Below, piece after piece: positions 27,268 to 36,398 of a stretch of DNA of 64,000 bases. The notes under the pieces were generated by a model. That model was given only the letters and a program-made list of their open reading frames with translations, was not told where the DNA came from and ran no database searches. Made by a program: the position numbers and the translations under genes. The stretch is from JAIROC01 sp031553535 (GTDB lineage Bacteria > Bacteroidota > Bacteroidia > Bacteroidales > WCHB1-69): the NCBI GenBank assembly GCA_031553535.1, contig JAVBLM010000044.1:1-64000 (forward strand), in the 5' to 3' direction. The stretch's first letter is position 1, and the number at the start of each line of letters is the position of its first letter.

Positions 27268-28146
27268 ATGAATAAGATATTTTCAGGAACAGGAGTAGCA
27301 TTGGTTACCCCATTTAAACAGGATTTTTCTATTGACATTGAAAAAATTGATGTTCTGGTTAATAATGTGATAAGTAATGGAGTTGACTATATTGTTGCAT
27401 TGGGAACTACCGGAGAAACTCCCACGTTGTCCTTTGCAGAGAGAAAATTGATTTTGGATACAATTATAGAATCCGTCAATGAAAGAGTTCCTGTTGTCGC
27501 AGGTATAGGTTGTAATAATCCTATAGAGGTTAATGAACAGATTCATTTCTTTGATTTGCGTAAAGTATCAGCAATTTTATCGGTAGCACCTTATTATAAC
27601 CGGCCTCAGCAAAGAGGATTGATTGCCCATTATGAGTCGATTGTAGAGCAAAGTCCATTGCCTGTGATTTTATATAATGTCCCTTCGAGAACCGGGGTAA
27701 ATATAGAAGCGAATACAACATTGGAACTAGCGAAAAGAAATCCGAAAATTATCGGAATCAAAGAAGCATCCGGTAATTTTACCCAGATTATGAATGTTAT
27801 TCACAATAAGCCGAAAGATTTTCTTGTGATTTCCGGGGATGATGCTATCACATTGCCTTTGCTGGCTTGTGGAGTTGACGGAGTTATTTCCGTTGTGGCG
27901 AATGCGTTTCCTAAGGATTTTTCCAGGATGGTTCGCCTGGCATTGGATGGTAAATACAAGGAGGCAAAGGAATATCATTATAAACTTTTAAATTGTATGT
28001 CTGCCTGTTTCCAAGATGGAAGTCCTGCCGGGGTAAAAGCTTTTTTACAGGAGCAAGGTTTGATTGATGACTATATACGCTTACCTTTGGCAAGAGTAAA
28101 TGATGGTACGAAAAAATTAATTCAGGATTTACTTAGCGCGTATTAG
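27268..28146 (+). CDS. dapA: 4-hydroxy-tetrahydrodipicolinate synthase
   Basis: 292 residues, the usual length. The enzyme condenses pyruvate with aspartate semialdehyde at the first step committed to lysine and diaminopimelate. The Schiff-base Lys165 (IIGIKEASGN), Tyr136 (ILYNVPSRTG) and the GTTGETPTL loop are all present. The start at 27268 follows the -7 box. The next gene, holA, begins on the base after the stop, so the two are coupled. Cytoplasmic tetramer by family knowledge. No lysine riboswitch is visible. Confidence 0.96.
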   Translation: MNKIFSGTGVALVTPFKQDFSIDIEKIDVLVNNVISNGVDYIVALGTTGETPTLSFAERKLILDTIIESVNERVPVVAGIGCNNPIEVNEQIHFFDLRKVSAILSVAPYYNRPQQRGLIAHYESIVEQSPLPVILYNVPSRTGVNIEANTTLELAKRNPKIIGIKEASGNFTQIMNVIHNKPKDFLVISGDDAITLPLLACGVDGVISVVANAFPKDFSRMVRLALDGKYKEAKEYHYKLLNCMSACFQDGSPAGVKAFLQEQGLIDDYIRLPLARVNDGTKKLIQDLLSAY

Positions 28147-29148
28147 ATGGAATACAAAGAATTAGTTGCTTCGTTGGCGAGAAAAGAATATCTTCCTGTC
28201 TATTTATTGATGGGGGAAGAACCTTATTTTATTGATAAGATAAGTAATTATATTGAAGAGAATTTTTTCGAAGATGAAACGGCTAAAGATTTTAACTTTC
28301 AATTACTGTATGGGAAAGATACTACTGCAAGCCAGATTGTAGCTTTTTCTAAAGAATATCCGATGATGTCTGATTACCGGTTGGTAATTGTTAGGGAAGC
28401 CCAAAATGTTGATAAGATAGAGCAGTTGGCGGAGTATGTAAAAAATCCCCAGCGGCAAACTGTTTTGGTGCTTTGCTATAAATATAAGAATCTGGATGGT
28501 AGAACGGAGACTTACAAAACAATAGACAAAAATGGGGCTGTGTTTAAATCAACCAAAATATACGATAACCAGCTTCCTGAACATATAAAAAATATTGCCA
28601 AAGAAAAAGGGTTTACCATTGGAGACTCTGCCGTTAATTTATTGGCATCGCATATCGGAACCGATCTTTCCCGTATTGATAATGAAATAGAAAAACTCAT
28701 TAATGTCATTCCGCATAATGGAGAAATAACATCCAAAATTGTAGAGGAATACATAGGTATCAGCAAGGAGTATAATATATTTGAATTTGTTACGGCAATA
28801 ATTGCCCGTAATGAATATAAAGCATACGAGATATTGAATTATTTTTCTGCGAATCCGGCCAGTTATATCAAAGCAATGACTATTTCTACTTTGTATACGG
28901 CCTTTTATAGATTATTACAGTATCATTTTTCGGTTGATAAAAGTGAAAACTTTTTAAAAGCATTGGGTGTTTTTTGGAAAGATGCGCGTTTGTATCAGAA
29001 TGCTGCTTCATTTTATCCGATATCTAAAATAGTAAAAATTATGCACTTGCTTAGAAAGTATGATTTAATGTCAAAAGGAGCTACGGGAAATAACATAGAA
29101 GAACAAGAACTGGTAAAGGAACTTGTTTTTCAGATTTTTAGAATGTAA
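28147..29148 (+). CDS. holA: DNA polymerase III delta subunit
   Basis: 333 residues. The N-terminal YLLMGEEPYFIDKISNYIE and DYRLVIVREAQN strand, followed by PEHIKNIAKEKGFTIGDSAVNLLASHIGTDLSRIDNEIEKL, match the HolA AAA+-like fold. It opens the sliding clamp within the clamp loader. It has no functional Walker box, as expected for delta. It starts directly after the dapA stop. A terminal-inverted-repeat element begins 7 bp after its stop. Confidence 0.92.
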   Translation: MEYKELVASLARKEYLPVYLLMGEEPYFIDKISNYIEENFFEDETAKDFNFQLLYGKDTTASQIVAFSKEYPMMSDYRLVIVREAQNVDKIEQLAEYVKNPQRQTVLVLCYKYKNLDGRTETYKTIDKNGAVFKSTKIYDNQLPEHIKNIAKEKGFTIGDSAVNLLASHIGTDLSRIDNEIEKLINVIPHNGEITSKIVEEYIGISKEYNIFEFVTAIIARNEYKAYEILNYFSANPASYIKAMTISTLYTAFYRLLQYHFSVDKSENFLKALGVFWKDARLYQNAASFYPISKIVKIMHLLRKYDLMSKGATGNNIEEQELVKELVFQIFRM

Positions 29149-29154
29149 TATAAT

Positions 29155-29302
29155 AGAAGTTACGCAAGTTACAGGTAACAATTGTAACAAGCAGAAAGAT
29201 AAAATCGATAAAGTAGATAAAGCCGATAAAACAAAACGTCATTAACCATTTATCATTTGTCATTAACCATTATTTATACTTCATTTAACTTGCGTAATTT
29301 CT
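29155..29302. mobile_element. Terminal-inverted-repeat element, copy A (MITE-like)
   Basis: 148 bp bounded by AGAAGTTACGCAAGTTA and, inverted, TAACTTGCGTAATTTCT. Inside are four 9-bp repeats (GATAAAATC, GATAAAGTA, GATAAAGCC, GATAAAACA) and CATTAACCATT repeats. It has no coding capacity. Related copies lie at 33066 and 55324. Confidence 0.8.
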
Positions 29303-29318
29303 GTATATAAAAAAAAAC

Positions 29319-29326
29319 TATATTTG
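29319..29326 (+). promoter_or_regulatory. -7 box for hldD
   Basis: TATATTTG (TAnnTTTG), 22 bp before the ATG at 29348. Confidence 0.5.
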
Positions 29327-29347
29327 CATATTAATTATTGAAATTTG

Positions 29348-30319
29348 ATGAAACAAATAGTAGTTACAGGAGCCGCCGGATTTATCGGGAGTTGTTTGGT
29401 TCGGAAATTACATGAACTAGGTTATAATAATATTGTCGGAGTGGATGATTTTACCAAACAGGAAAAATCAAAAAATACACTTACAAAGCCATATCTTGAA
29501 AAAATAAGTCGTACGGAATTTTTCTCATGGCTTGATACCAATAACACAAATGTTGAATTTATTATCCATATCGGAGCACGTACCGATACAACAGAAAACA
29601 ACTGGGAGTTATTGGATGAACTGAATTTAAGCTATAGCCAACAGGTGTGGGAGAATTGTGTTTTGTATAATATTCCGCTTATTTATGCTTCCTCCGGAGC
29701 AACGTATGGTTCCGGGGAATACGGATACGATGACCGGCATGATATTATCGATAAATTAAAACCGCTTAATTTATACGGAGTCTCCAAAAATGAATTTGAT
29801 AAATGGGCACTACGGCAAGAGGAAGAACCTCCTTTTTGGGCAGGATTGAAGTTCTTTAATGTATATGGGCCGAACGAATATCATAAAAAACGCATGGCAT
29901 CTGTAATATTCCATTCATTTAATCAAATACTTGCAGAGGGGAAGGTTAATTTATTCCGTTCGCATATTCCTGATTGTAAGGATGGGGAGCAGTCTCGCGA
30001 TTTTGTTTACGTGAAAGATGTGGTTGATGTTATTATCTTTTTGATGAAAACACAACCGGCATCAGGGATCTACAATTTGGGAACAGGCCAGGCGCGTTCT
30101 TTTCTGGATCTGGTTAAAGCTACCTTCAAGGCAATGCATAGAGAAGAAAATATTGAATTTATTGACACCCCGATAGACATTAGAGATAAATATCAATATT
30201 TTACCGAAGCAAATATGGAAAAGCTAAGAAAAGCGGGTTACGATAAACCCTTTACATCTTTGGAAGAAGGGGTTTCTGATTATGTAACAAATTATCTTCT
30301 GAAAGATGAATATTATTAA
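29348..30319 (+). CDS. hldD: ADP-L-glycero-D-manno-heptose 6-epimerase
   Basis: 323 residues, an extended short-chain dehydrogenase. NADP-binding TGAAGFIGS starts at residue 7, and the catalytic set is Ser116 (YASSGATYG) with Tyr143 and Lys147 (LYGVSKNEF). FFNVYGPNEYHKKRMASVIFH is the RfaD signature. It converts the D,D to the L,D ADP-heptose used by GT9 transferases such as those at 5843 and 62143. I chose ATG 29348 over an adjacent TTG. It lies between element copy A and a small lipoprotein gene. Confidence 0.93.
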   Translation: MKQIVVTGAAGFIGSCLVRKLHELGYNNIVGVDDFTKQEKSKNTLTKPYLEKISRTEFFSWLDTNNTNVEFIIHIGARTDTTENNWELLDELNLSYSQQVWENCVLYNIPLIYASSGATYGSGEYGYDDRHDIIDKLKPLNLYGVSKNEFDKWALRQEEEPPFWAGLKFFNVYGPNEYHKKRMASVIFHSFNQILAEGKVNLFRSHIPDCKDGEQSRDFVYVKDVVDVIIFLMKTQPASGIYNLGTGQARSFLDLVKATFKAMHREENIEFIDTPIDIRDKYQYFTEANMEKLRKAGYDKPFTSLEEGVSDYVTNYLLKDEYY

Positions 30320-30346
30320 CCAATTAAATACTAAAAATAAATAGAT

Positions 30347-30766
30347 ATGAAAAATAATAATGTTTGGACAAGTATTATTGTCTTTGGTTTTTTAGCAATG
30401 GTTGTAGTTGGCTGTAACAATTATGATAAAGAGTCGATTTTGGGTACCTGGCAGATAGATATAAAAGAAGCTAAAAACTTATCTTCAGTTGATTCTGCAA
30501 AAGAAACAATGTATTTTAGTTCTGGCTCAGATCAAACGTATAAACAAGCCTACGAAGAAAGAACGAGTAGTAAATGGGAACGTTGGACAGTTACCGGAAA
30601 GTATGAGCGAAAGAATAATAAAATCACATTTACCGACCGGATTAAAGACGATGATAATAAGCAAGGGGATGTTACCTATAAATATAAAATAGATGGTAAT
30701 AAGCTTACCTTTATTGTGGAGGGTGAGGGTTTTCAAAATGATGAGAAAATTTATACAAAGAAATAA
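30347..30766 (+). CDS. Small lipocalin-like lipoprotein
   Basis: 139 residues. A lipoprotein signal (FLAMVVVGC, lipid Cys at 23) is followed by a short beta-rich domain beginning ILGTWQIDI, with GKYERKNNKITFTDR and YKIDGNKLTF. This is the layout of lipocalin-like or DUF4923-type proteins of Bacteroidota. It is predicted to be anchored in the envelope and is 27 bp after hldD, possibly in one transcript. The ligand is unknown. Confidence 0.72.
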   Translation: MKNNNVWTSIIVFGFLAMVVVGCNNYDKESILGTWQIDIKEAKNLSSVDSAKETMYFSSGSDQTYKQAYEERTSSKWERWTVTGKYERKNNKITFTDRIKDDDNKQGDVTYKYKIDGNKLTFIVEGEGFQNDEKIYTKK

Positions 30767-30828
30767 GAGTTCACAATTTTTTCAAGCCCTGCTTGGTAGT
30801 AAATAACTAGTAATTATACCGGAAAGGA

Positions 30829-31194
30829 ATGGCTGTACACAACCAGGTAGGAAAAGAAGGCGAGTTGGCTGCCAAGAAATATCTGGAAGACAAGGGTTAT
30901 ACTGTTTTGAATGTAAATTGGCATTGTGGAAATTATGAAGTGGATATTATAGCCAAACAGAGCAATAACCTGGTGTTTTGCGAAGTGAAAAGTCGTACCT
31001 CTTCTTTTTATGGAGAACCGGAAACATTTGTGACAAAACAGAAACAGAAAAATATTATTAAATCTGCTCAGATTTATGTCGAACGAAATCAATGGCGGGG
31101 CGAGATACGTTTTGATATTATTTCTATTTTAATGATGGGAGAGGAGATCAAAATAAATCATATAGAAGATGCTTTTACTTGCGCATGGCGATAA
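30829..31194 (+). CDS. YraN family (UPF0102) endonuclease-fold protein
   Basis: 121 residues, the full family length. The PD-(D/E)xK-like pattern is visible: Gly8-x-x-Gly11-Glu12 in VGKEGELAAKKYL, Glu37-Val-Asp39 (NYEVDIIA) and Glu52-Val-Lys54 (FCEVKSR). The function of the family is not settled; a nuclease role is predicted from the fold. A strong terminator follows at 31215. Confidence 0.9.
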   Translation: MAVHNQVGKEGELAAKKYLEDKGYTVLNVNWHCGNYEVDIIAKQSNNLVFCEVKSRTSSFYGEPETFVTKQKQKNIIKSAQIYVERNQWRGEIRFDIISILMMGEEIKINHIEDAFTCAWR

Positions 31195-31214
31195 AAGTAA
31201 ATGGAAAGAATAGT

Positions 31215-31253
31215 AAAAAGGCAGTTATATTGAAAGTATGACTGCCTTTTTTT
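31215..31253 (+). terminator. Intrinsic terminator after yraN
   Basis: AAAAAGGCAGT (31215-31225) pairs with ACTGCCTTTTT (from 31241), followed by more T. Confidence 0.88.
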
Positions 31254-31582
31254 CGGCCATCTCAATTGAATTTAAACCGGATATTCCAAAATACATTAGT
31301 ATTATGTAAAATTGCCGGAACCTTTGATGCGGATTTCAAACATTACAATAGTTTTTTTAAGATTAACATAAGTTGCCTGAACTTTTATTTACTACAGTTG
31401 TTTTATTTCATGGTAAAAAAAGTTATATTTAGTAATCGGTAAAGTAGATTATTATGGAGCTTTAAAGCTGTCTAGGAAATCAGGCCGGAGTACACTTGGT
31501 AATAAATTTGTGCGTTATCCGGTTGGAACAGGCAGTTATTTACTATGAAAAATCTTTAAAACAACAAAAATACAATTCAACT
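31254..31582. other. Intergenic stretch upstream of a barrel gene
   Basis: No gene. It contains a perfect 12-bp palindrome AGCTTTAAAGCT at 31458-31469 of unknown meaning. No clear -7 box. Confidence 0.4.
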
Positions 31583-32617
31583 ATGTTTAAAGTAAGGGTT
31601 ACATTTTTAATTTTATTTTTATCATTATTCTCTGTGATAGTTTATTCCCAAACAGATGCAGGTGTAAAGGTTATGCCGAAGCAGGGAAAATTATATGAAA
31701 ATGCAACAGAGTTGAACAATCCTTACTTGCTACCGGCATGGGGACATAAACTAGGTAAAAAAGGGTTTCTCCTTCCTTATCCTCTTGGTGTTATGATAAA
31801 TGGTTTTATAGGAGATCAGAATGTTACCGTTTCGGACTTAACAATAGGAATTAATGATGCGAATGGAAATGCTATTGTTCCTGCAACTTCTCTTGACGAG
31901 GTTGTAGGATTCGGTGAAGTAAAAGCCTCCGTGCAAAATATTAATGCGCGTGTTGATATATGGGCATTGCCGTTTTTGGATGTATATGGTATTTTTGGAG
32001 TAGCGTGGACGCAAACCGAAGTTAATATCAGTTCTATTGCCAACCAGCCGGTTGATATCAGCACCCAGGCTGATTTCTTCGGTTATGTTTACGGATGCGG
32101 TGCCATGCTGACCGGCGGGATTCGTTCCATCTTCTTTTCATTGGATTTCAATACAATATGGACACATTTCGACAAAATGAAGAATAATAATTATGCCATG
32201 AGTTTGGCACCCCGCGTAGGGTATATTTTCCATTTTAAGGGTCTGCCGGAACGAAATATTTCATTATGGACAGGTGCCAGCGGTGCATACTTAAGTAAGG
32301 AGACTACCGGAAACATGAACCTTTCCGATTTAGCCCCCGATTTGGGACAAAATTATGAAAATACCGATTGGTATAAAGCATTATCTTCTATCGAACAGAA
32401 AATTGCCGACAAGGTAGTGGAAAATTTTGTAGATAAAAATCAGGGAGATGTTATTGATTATTCATTAAATAAAAGTCCTTCACATAATTGGTGTATGGTT
32501 CTCGGTGCCCAATTTCAATTAAATCGCCATTGGCAGTTTCGTGTAGAAACTAATTTTCTGGGAGGCAGAAGATCGGGTTTAATATCAGCCAATTACAGAT
32601 TTGGGATAATTAAATAA
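31583..32617 (+). CDS. Outer-membrane beta-barrel protein, unknown function
   Basis: 344 residues from ATG 31583, chosen because a signal peptide (MFKVRVTFLILFLSLFSVIVYSQ) starts there; a longer frame from 31496 has no promoter. The mature part has alternating strands (ARVDIWALPFLDVYGIFGVAW, SIFFSLDFNTIWTHFD, WQFRVETNFLGG) and ends in a barrel-like SANYRFGIIK. It resembles Bacteroidota barrels of unknown role that have a lipid- or solute-transport look. It is followed by array 4 in the convergent gap. Confidence 0.78.
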   Translation: MFKVRVTFLILFLSLFSVIVYSQTDAGVKVMPKQGKLYENATELNNPYLLPAWGHKLGKKGFLLPYPLGVMINGFIGDQNVTVSDLTIGINDANGNAIVPATSLDEVVGFGEVKASVQNINARVDIWALPFLDVYGIFGVAWTQTEVNISSIANQPVDISTQADFFGYVYGCGAMLTGGIRSIFFSLDFNTIWTHFDKMKNNNYAMSLAPRVGYIFHFKGLPERNISLWTGASGAYLSKETTGNMNLSDLAPDLGQNYENTDWYKALSSIEQKIADKVVENFVDKNQGDVIDYSLNKSPSHNWCMVLGAQFQLNRHWQFRVETNFLGGRRSGLISANYRFGIIK

Positions 32618-32718
32618 AATATCTCAACAAAAAAACTCTGCTTCTTCAAAAAATGTTCTTACAGAAGACATTAAAATTGTGAAATGAGGTTGTGCCAAAT
32701 AGCGGTAAGTTTGAATAC

Positions 32719-32742
32719 TATACCCCTTTACAAGGAGGTATA
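32719..32742. repeat. 24-bp palindrome
   Basis: TATACcCCTT, TAC, AAGGaGGTATA reads almost identically on both strands. It lies about 100 bp before the 21-bp-spaced palindrome array. Confidence 0.55.
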
Positions 32743-32837
32743 ATTACCGGTTAGCAATTGGGATTATTTTTACAGTGAAAAATATAAAATTCTCTTTTCA
32801 TTCTTTTAAGGTTAAAAGAACTAATATTTCGTTACTA

Positions 32838-32938
32838 CCGGAAAGTATTCCCGGAAATATGCCGACAGTTGTCGGAAATGACTCAGAAACTTCTGAAAGT
32901 ATGCCAGGCGTTTCTGGGACACTTTTCGGGAAGTCCCG
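32838..32938. repeat. Array of five palindromes at 21-22-bp spacing (array 4)
   Basis: CCGG..CCGG, CCGAC..GTCGG, TCAGA..TCTGA, CCAG..CTGG and CGGG..CCCG have centres at about 32846, 32868.5, 32889.5, 32910.5 and 32932.5. Every unit uses different arms, so it is not a simple sequence repeat; only the spacing and palindromy are kept. It overlaps a 70-codon frame (32775-32987) that I do not accept as a gene. Confidence 0.75.
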
Positions 32939-33065
32939 GCATTCATTTTACGGAAAAATATCCCCCGCAGGGGAAAAATATAAATAGTAATCATTAAATT
33001 TTATAAAGCATGCGAATCAAGAGCTGACAAATAGATTTAATGTCTAGGCATATGAAATAAATAAT

Positions 33066-33209
33066 AGAAGTTACGCAAGTTACAAGTAATAATTGCAACA
33101 AGCAACAGGCGGAAAGGATAAAACGGATAAAAGGAAAATAATCATTAACAACTAACAAATAATCACTAACCACTCATTTCTGTAACTTCTTCTAACTTGC
33201 GTAACTTCT
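33066..33209. mobile_element. Terminal-inverted-repeat element, copy B (MITE-like)
   Basis: 144 bp. The ends AGAAGTTACGCAAGTTA and TAACTTGCGTAACTTCT are perfect inverted repeats over 17 bp. The inside has two 9-bp GATAAAA repeats and CATTAACAACTAAC-type repeats. It is intergenic, near convergent gene ends. Confidence 0.82.
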
Positions 33210-33265
33210 GTGAAATCATTACAGATTATTTTTCAAGCCTTGATTAGTATTATTACCTTACTAAA

Positions 33266-34798
33266 TTATTTTGTCCAACTACTGCCGAATATAATGTAAT
33301 AAGTGAATCCTTGTGGGCCAACTGCAAAATCGACACCTACACGAAGTTTTAATAAACGTGCCATCAGGTAACGGAATCCTACCCCACAACTCCATGCCCA
33401 ATCCGCATTTTCGAAATCAGAGAAGCTGTCGAATCCTTTGCCTGCACCTCCGAAAGCTACAAGGCTCCATCTGCGGGTGAAATCCCAACGTTCTTCCAAT
33501 TCCAGAAGGATGGTAGTATTTCCCTGATAACGAGCACTGGGAACTCCTCTCATATCAACATAGGGCTTAATATAAAAAGGGATGTCGCCGACAACTTGTT
33601 GCATATCGAAACGGATACCCGTAATCAGGGTACGGATTATGGGAAAGTAGTAATATACAACAGCTTCAAATTGCCCGAATTTATAATCACTTCCAAATCC
33701 GGGATGGCTCCAGTCGGCGGTGAGGTATGCTTTCAATCCCTTATTGGGAGTAAAGGTATTGTCTCTACCGTCGTATAATGCCTTTATTCCGAGTTTGGCA
33801 ACATTCCCGCTGATATAACCGGATATAAGCGAATCGATTTTTTCTTTAAAAGGCTTATCTGCGGAATCTCGTATCTTCAATGTATTATGCATGAAAAGAT
33901 ATTCCAATCCCACACTGAATCTAGGATCCCTGAATTGTTTTTCGACAGATACCATCACGGGGATAGTTCTTATGTTAAATTCAGTGTTAATATTTTTATT
34001 CAATTCATCTATGTTGAAATAATAGTCCATATTGATATTGGCATATGCTGCTCCGACGGTATATCTAACACCCCATTTTGAGATGCTGCCGACCCGTCCT
34101 CCACCTACAAACCAGGTACCATTGAGTGTGCCTCCTCCCATCACTGCTGTTATATTGGGAGGCATGGGGATTATCTTTCCTTTTACATTCCGGGATTTGT
34201 TCACCTCGATAAAAACAGGAGCCAGACCTCCTCCGAATCCTCCCAGGGAAGGTTCTGTGATAATCACAGGGATGGGCATAAACCCATTTTTATTTATAAG
34301 GAAATCACTCATGTCGAAACGGTGATCCAAAGTATCCCTGAAGCTTATTTTAGCCTTTTTTTTACTTGGCTCATCTATATCGAAATAATAATCCATATTG
34401 ATATCAGCATATGCAGTTTCAATGGTATAACGAAAATCCCATTTTGAGTTGGTATCTATTGGCTGTGTATTTATAAGCCAGGCGTCATTAAACATATCCC
34501 CAAATAATGTTTTTACAGTTATAGGTGGTGGGGTTGTCTTTTCTTTCGTATTCCGGGCCTTATTTGTTTGGACATGAACAGGAGTTAAAATCTTTCCGGA
34601 TCCTTTCAGCATAGGTTTCATAATAATAACCGGTGTCGGGGAAAATCCGGTAAGGGAATCGCTCATGCCGGACTGAGACTTTGAGGTATCCCTAGCGCTT
34701 ATCTTTGTTTTTTCTTTTTGTCCTTTCTGAGCGAAAATACTATTTGCCGGTAATAATAATATCGCATAAAGAAATATTAAAATTGCTCTTCCTTTCAT
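33266..34798 (-). CDS. BamA/TamA-type surface antigen with duplicated N-terminal segment
   Basis: 510 residues from ATG 34798, where a signal peptide begins (MKGRAILIFLYAILLLPANSIFAQ). The C-terminal ~300 residues form a D15/BamA-like barrel (VEKQFRDPRFSVGLEYLFMHN, GLKAYLTADWSHPGFGSD, ending FTYYIIFGSSWTK). The N-terminal part holds two related segments of about 110 residues (about 30-140 and 145-260). Each has RDT...MSD, PVI, N-K-[AS]-RN and ends A-[YN]-INMDYYF-[DN]-IDE. No POTRA domain is seen. It is the second gene of a pair with a related barrel protein and is likely an outer-membrane protein of unknown role. Confidence 0.78.
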   Translation of the reverse strand: MKGRAILIFLYAILLLPANSIFAQKGQKEKTKISARDTSKSQSGMSDSLTGFSPTPVIIMKPMLKGSGKILTPVHVQTNKARNTKEKTTPPPITVKTLFGDMFNDAWLINTQPIDTNSKWDFRYTIETAYADINMDYYFDIDEPSKKKAKISFRDTLDHRFDMSDFLINKNGFMPIPVIITEPSLGGFGGGLAPVFIEVNKSRNVKGKIIPMPPNITAVMGGGTLNGTWFVGGGRVGSISKWGVRYTVGAAYANINMDYYFNIDELNKNINTEFNIRTIPVMVSVEKQFRDPRFSVGLEYLFMHNTLKIRDSADKPFKEKIDSLISGYISGNVAKLGIKALYDGRDNTFTPNKGLKAYLTADWSHPGFGSDYKFGQFEAVVYYYFPIIRTLITGIRFDMQQVVGDIPFYIKPYVDMRGVPSARYQGNTTILLELEERWDFTRRWSLVAFGGAGKGFDSFSDFENADWAWSCGVGFRYLMARLLKLRVGVDFAVGPQGFTYYIIFGSSWTK

Positions 34799-34872
34799 AA
34801 ATGTGTTCTGTTTATCGAGAATAACAAGCAAAGTAAAATTTTGTTTGTTTATGTAAGTTTGAATTATTTATG

Positions 34873-36072
34873 CTAAAATGCTTCATTAAAATTGAAATAA
34901 AATCCGACGGTTTTTCTACCTACGCCAAAATCCAAACGGATAGCCATGCGAGGCTGTACTTCAATACGGTAGCCGATTCCTCCATTGGGCAAGAAATTGT
35001 TGAATCCGAAATTAGAGGCAAGAGTACCCCCTGCTAACCAGCCAACAACTTCATGCCTGCTCCTTTGCCCATTTCTTTTATAAAAGCAATGCCGGTATTC
35101 CACAATGGCAAATAGCATATCTTTATCCCGGTATTGTCCCCATAAATAGCCTCTCAGGTCAAAAGGAGTACCTATTTGAGACATCTCTCCATAGGGGACA
35201 TCTCCAACAGCAAAGCGTCCGCGAAGCTGTATCGCTAAGGTTTGCCCGGGTTTAAATAGTCTTCGATAATAACGGGCATCTAAATTGAAAACCTCGTAAT
35301 TGTTATTTCCTCCGAAATATTTTCCATAGAATGTGGCTTGCAACAGCAAATACCATCCTTTCCATGCATTTACAGGGATATCTCGTGAGTCAATTAAAAA
35401 ATGAACTCCCAGCCCCACATTGAATGGTTTATCATTGTATTCGATATAATTCGAGTCGGTGGCAACACCTACCGAAGCATCCTTTCCCTGGGTATAGTTG
35501 ATGTCCACCAGACCTCCTGCAAAGTAAGTCGGTTTAAACTGCCAAAAAACTTGCGGATTGAACTGAATCCATGTACGCTTGTATTTAGTGGTTGAGTCGG
35601 ATTTCGGGGTATTCTTTCCATTTTCATATCCCACCCCGAAATAATTGTCCGGCATATTTTTAAACCAGATATCAGCATTAATGCGGAGCTTATCATGAAG
35701 CCAGAATGAAGCAACTTTGGTAGACAAAAATATTGCTCCGGTTGTACTCACTCCCAAGGTTGCGGAGACAGAAGAACGTTGCAATAAGGAATCATTTTTT
35801 TTAGTGAGGAATGACATCAATGCGCCCCCTGCCAGGGAAAAGCCTAATTCGGGAGTATAACCTGGGCCGATTACAGGCGTTATCAGGAACTTTCCTTGTT
35901 GTTCTTTTATTTGCCGTTTTGTTTTTAAGCGCTTCAACCATCCGACATGCTTACCTGTATCAACGTCGTGTTTTTGTATATTAATAATATATTGAGTCGT
36001 ATCAACGTTTTCCTGACCCCACAAGAAGGCCGTAGAGCATATGACCAAGATAAATATTATTATTTGTTTCAT
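34873..36072 (-). CDS. BamA/TamA-type (D15) outer-membrane barrel protein
   Basis: 399 residues. A signal peptide (MKQIIIFILVICSTAFLWGQ) is followed by a short basic linker and a barrel of the surface-antigen family. The conserved loop-6 motif is visible as FDLRGYLWGQYRD, and the C-terminus is aromatic (VGFYFNFNEAF). No POTRA repeats precede the barrel, so it is not BamA itself. Short proteins of this kind occur in many Bacteroidota copies. It is 74 bp from the next, related barrel gene, and the two are probably one transcript. Confidence 0.82.
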   Translation of the reverse strand: MKQIIIFILVICSTAFLWGQENVDTTQYIINIQKHDVDTGKHVGWLKRLKTKRQIKEQQGKFLITPVIGPGYTPELGFSLAGGALMSFLTKKNDSLLQRSSVSATLGVSTTGAIFLSTKVASFWLHDKLRINADIWFKNMPDNYFGVGYENGKNTPKSDSTTKYKRTWIQFNPQVFWQFKPTYFAGGLVDINYTQGKDASVGVATDSNYIEYNDKPFNVGLGVHFLIDSRDIPVNAWKGWYLLLQATFYGKYFGGNNNYEVFNLDARYYRRLFKPGQTLAIQLRGRFAVGDVPYGEMSQIGTPFDLRGYLWGQYRDKDMLFAIVEYRHCFYKRNGQRSRHEVVGWLAGGTLASNFGFNNFLPNGGIGYRIEVQPRMAIRLDFGVGRKTVGFYFNFNEAF

Positions 36073-36272
36073 GAATTTTCAATAGAATGAACACGATATT
36101 CGCTCCTTTAAACAAACGGCAAATACAATAGTTCAAAGATGTTAAATGTATTTCTTTAAACAAAGTAATACTCTTCTTTTATATAATAATAACTCTTCTA
36201 GATGCCATGCTTTTTCCTTCCTAAGTATGATTGAAATGAGCCAAACGATAAATTTGAATAGATCCGGATAGT

Positions 36273-36398
36273 CTTTCGGATCTTCCCGAAATGTCCAAGT
36301 GAAAGTGTAAAACACTTTCAGGTTTTCCCGAAATCTCCAAATAAAAGTTTTTGATGTTTTCAGGTCTTCCCGAAATCTTCAAATGAAAATCATGTAAA
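36273..36398. repeat. 42-bp tandem array, three degenerate units (array 5)
   Basis: Units start at 36273, 36315 and 36357. The first, CTTTCGGATCTTCCCGAAAT, closely matches array 6 units. Later ones drift (CTTTCAGGTTTTCCCGAAAT, then TTTTCAGGTCTTCCCGAAAT). Confidence 0.85.
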
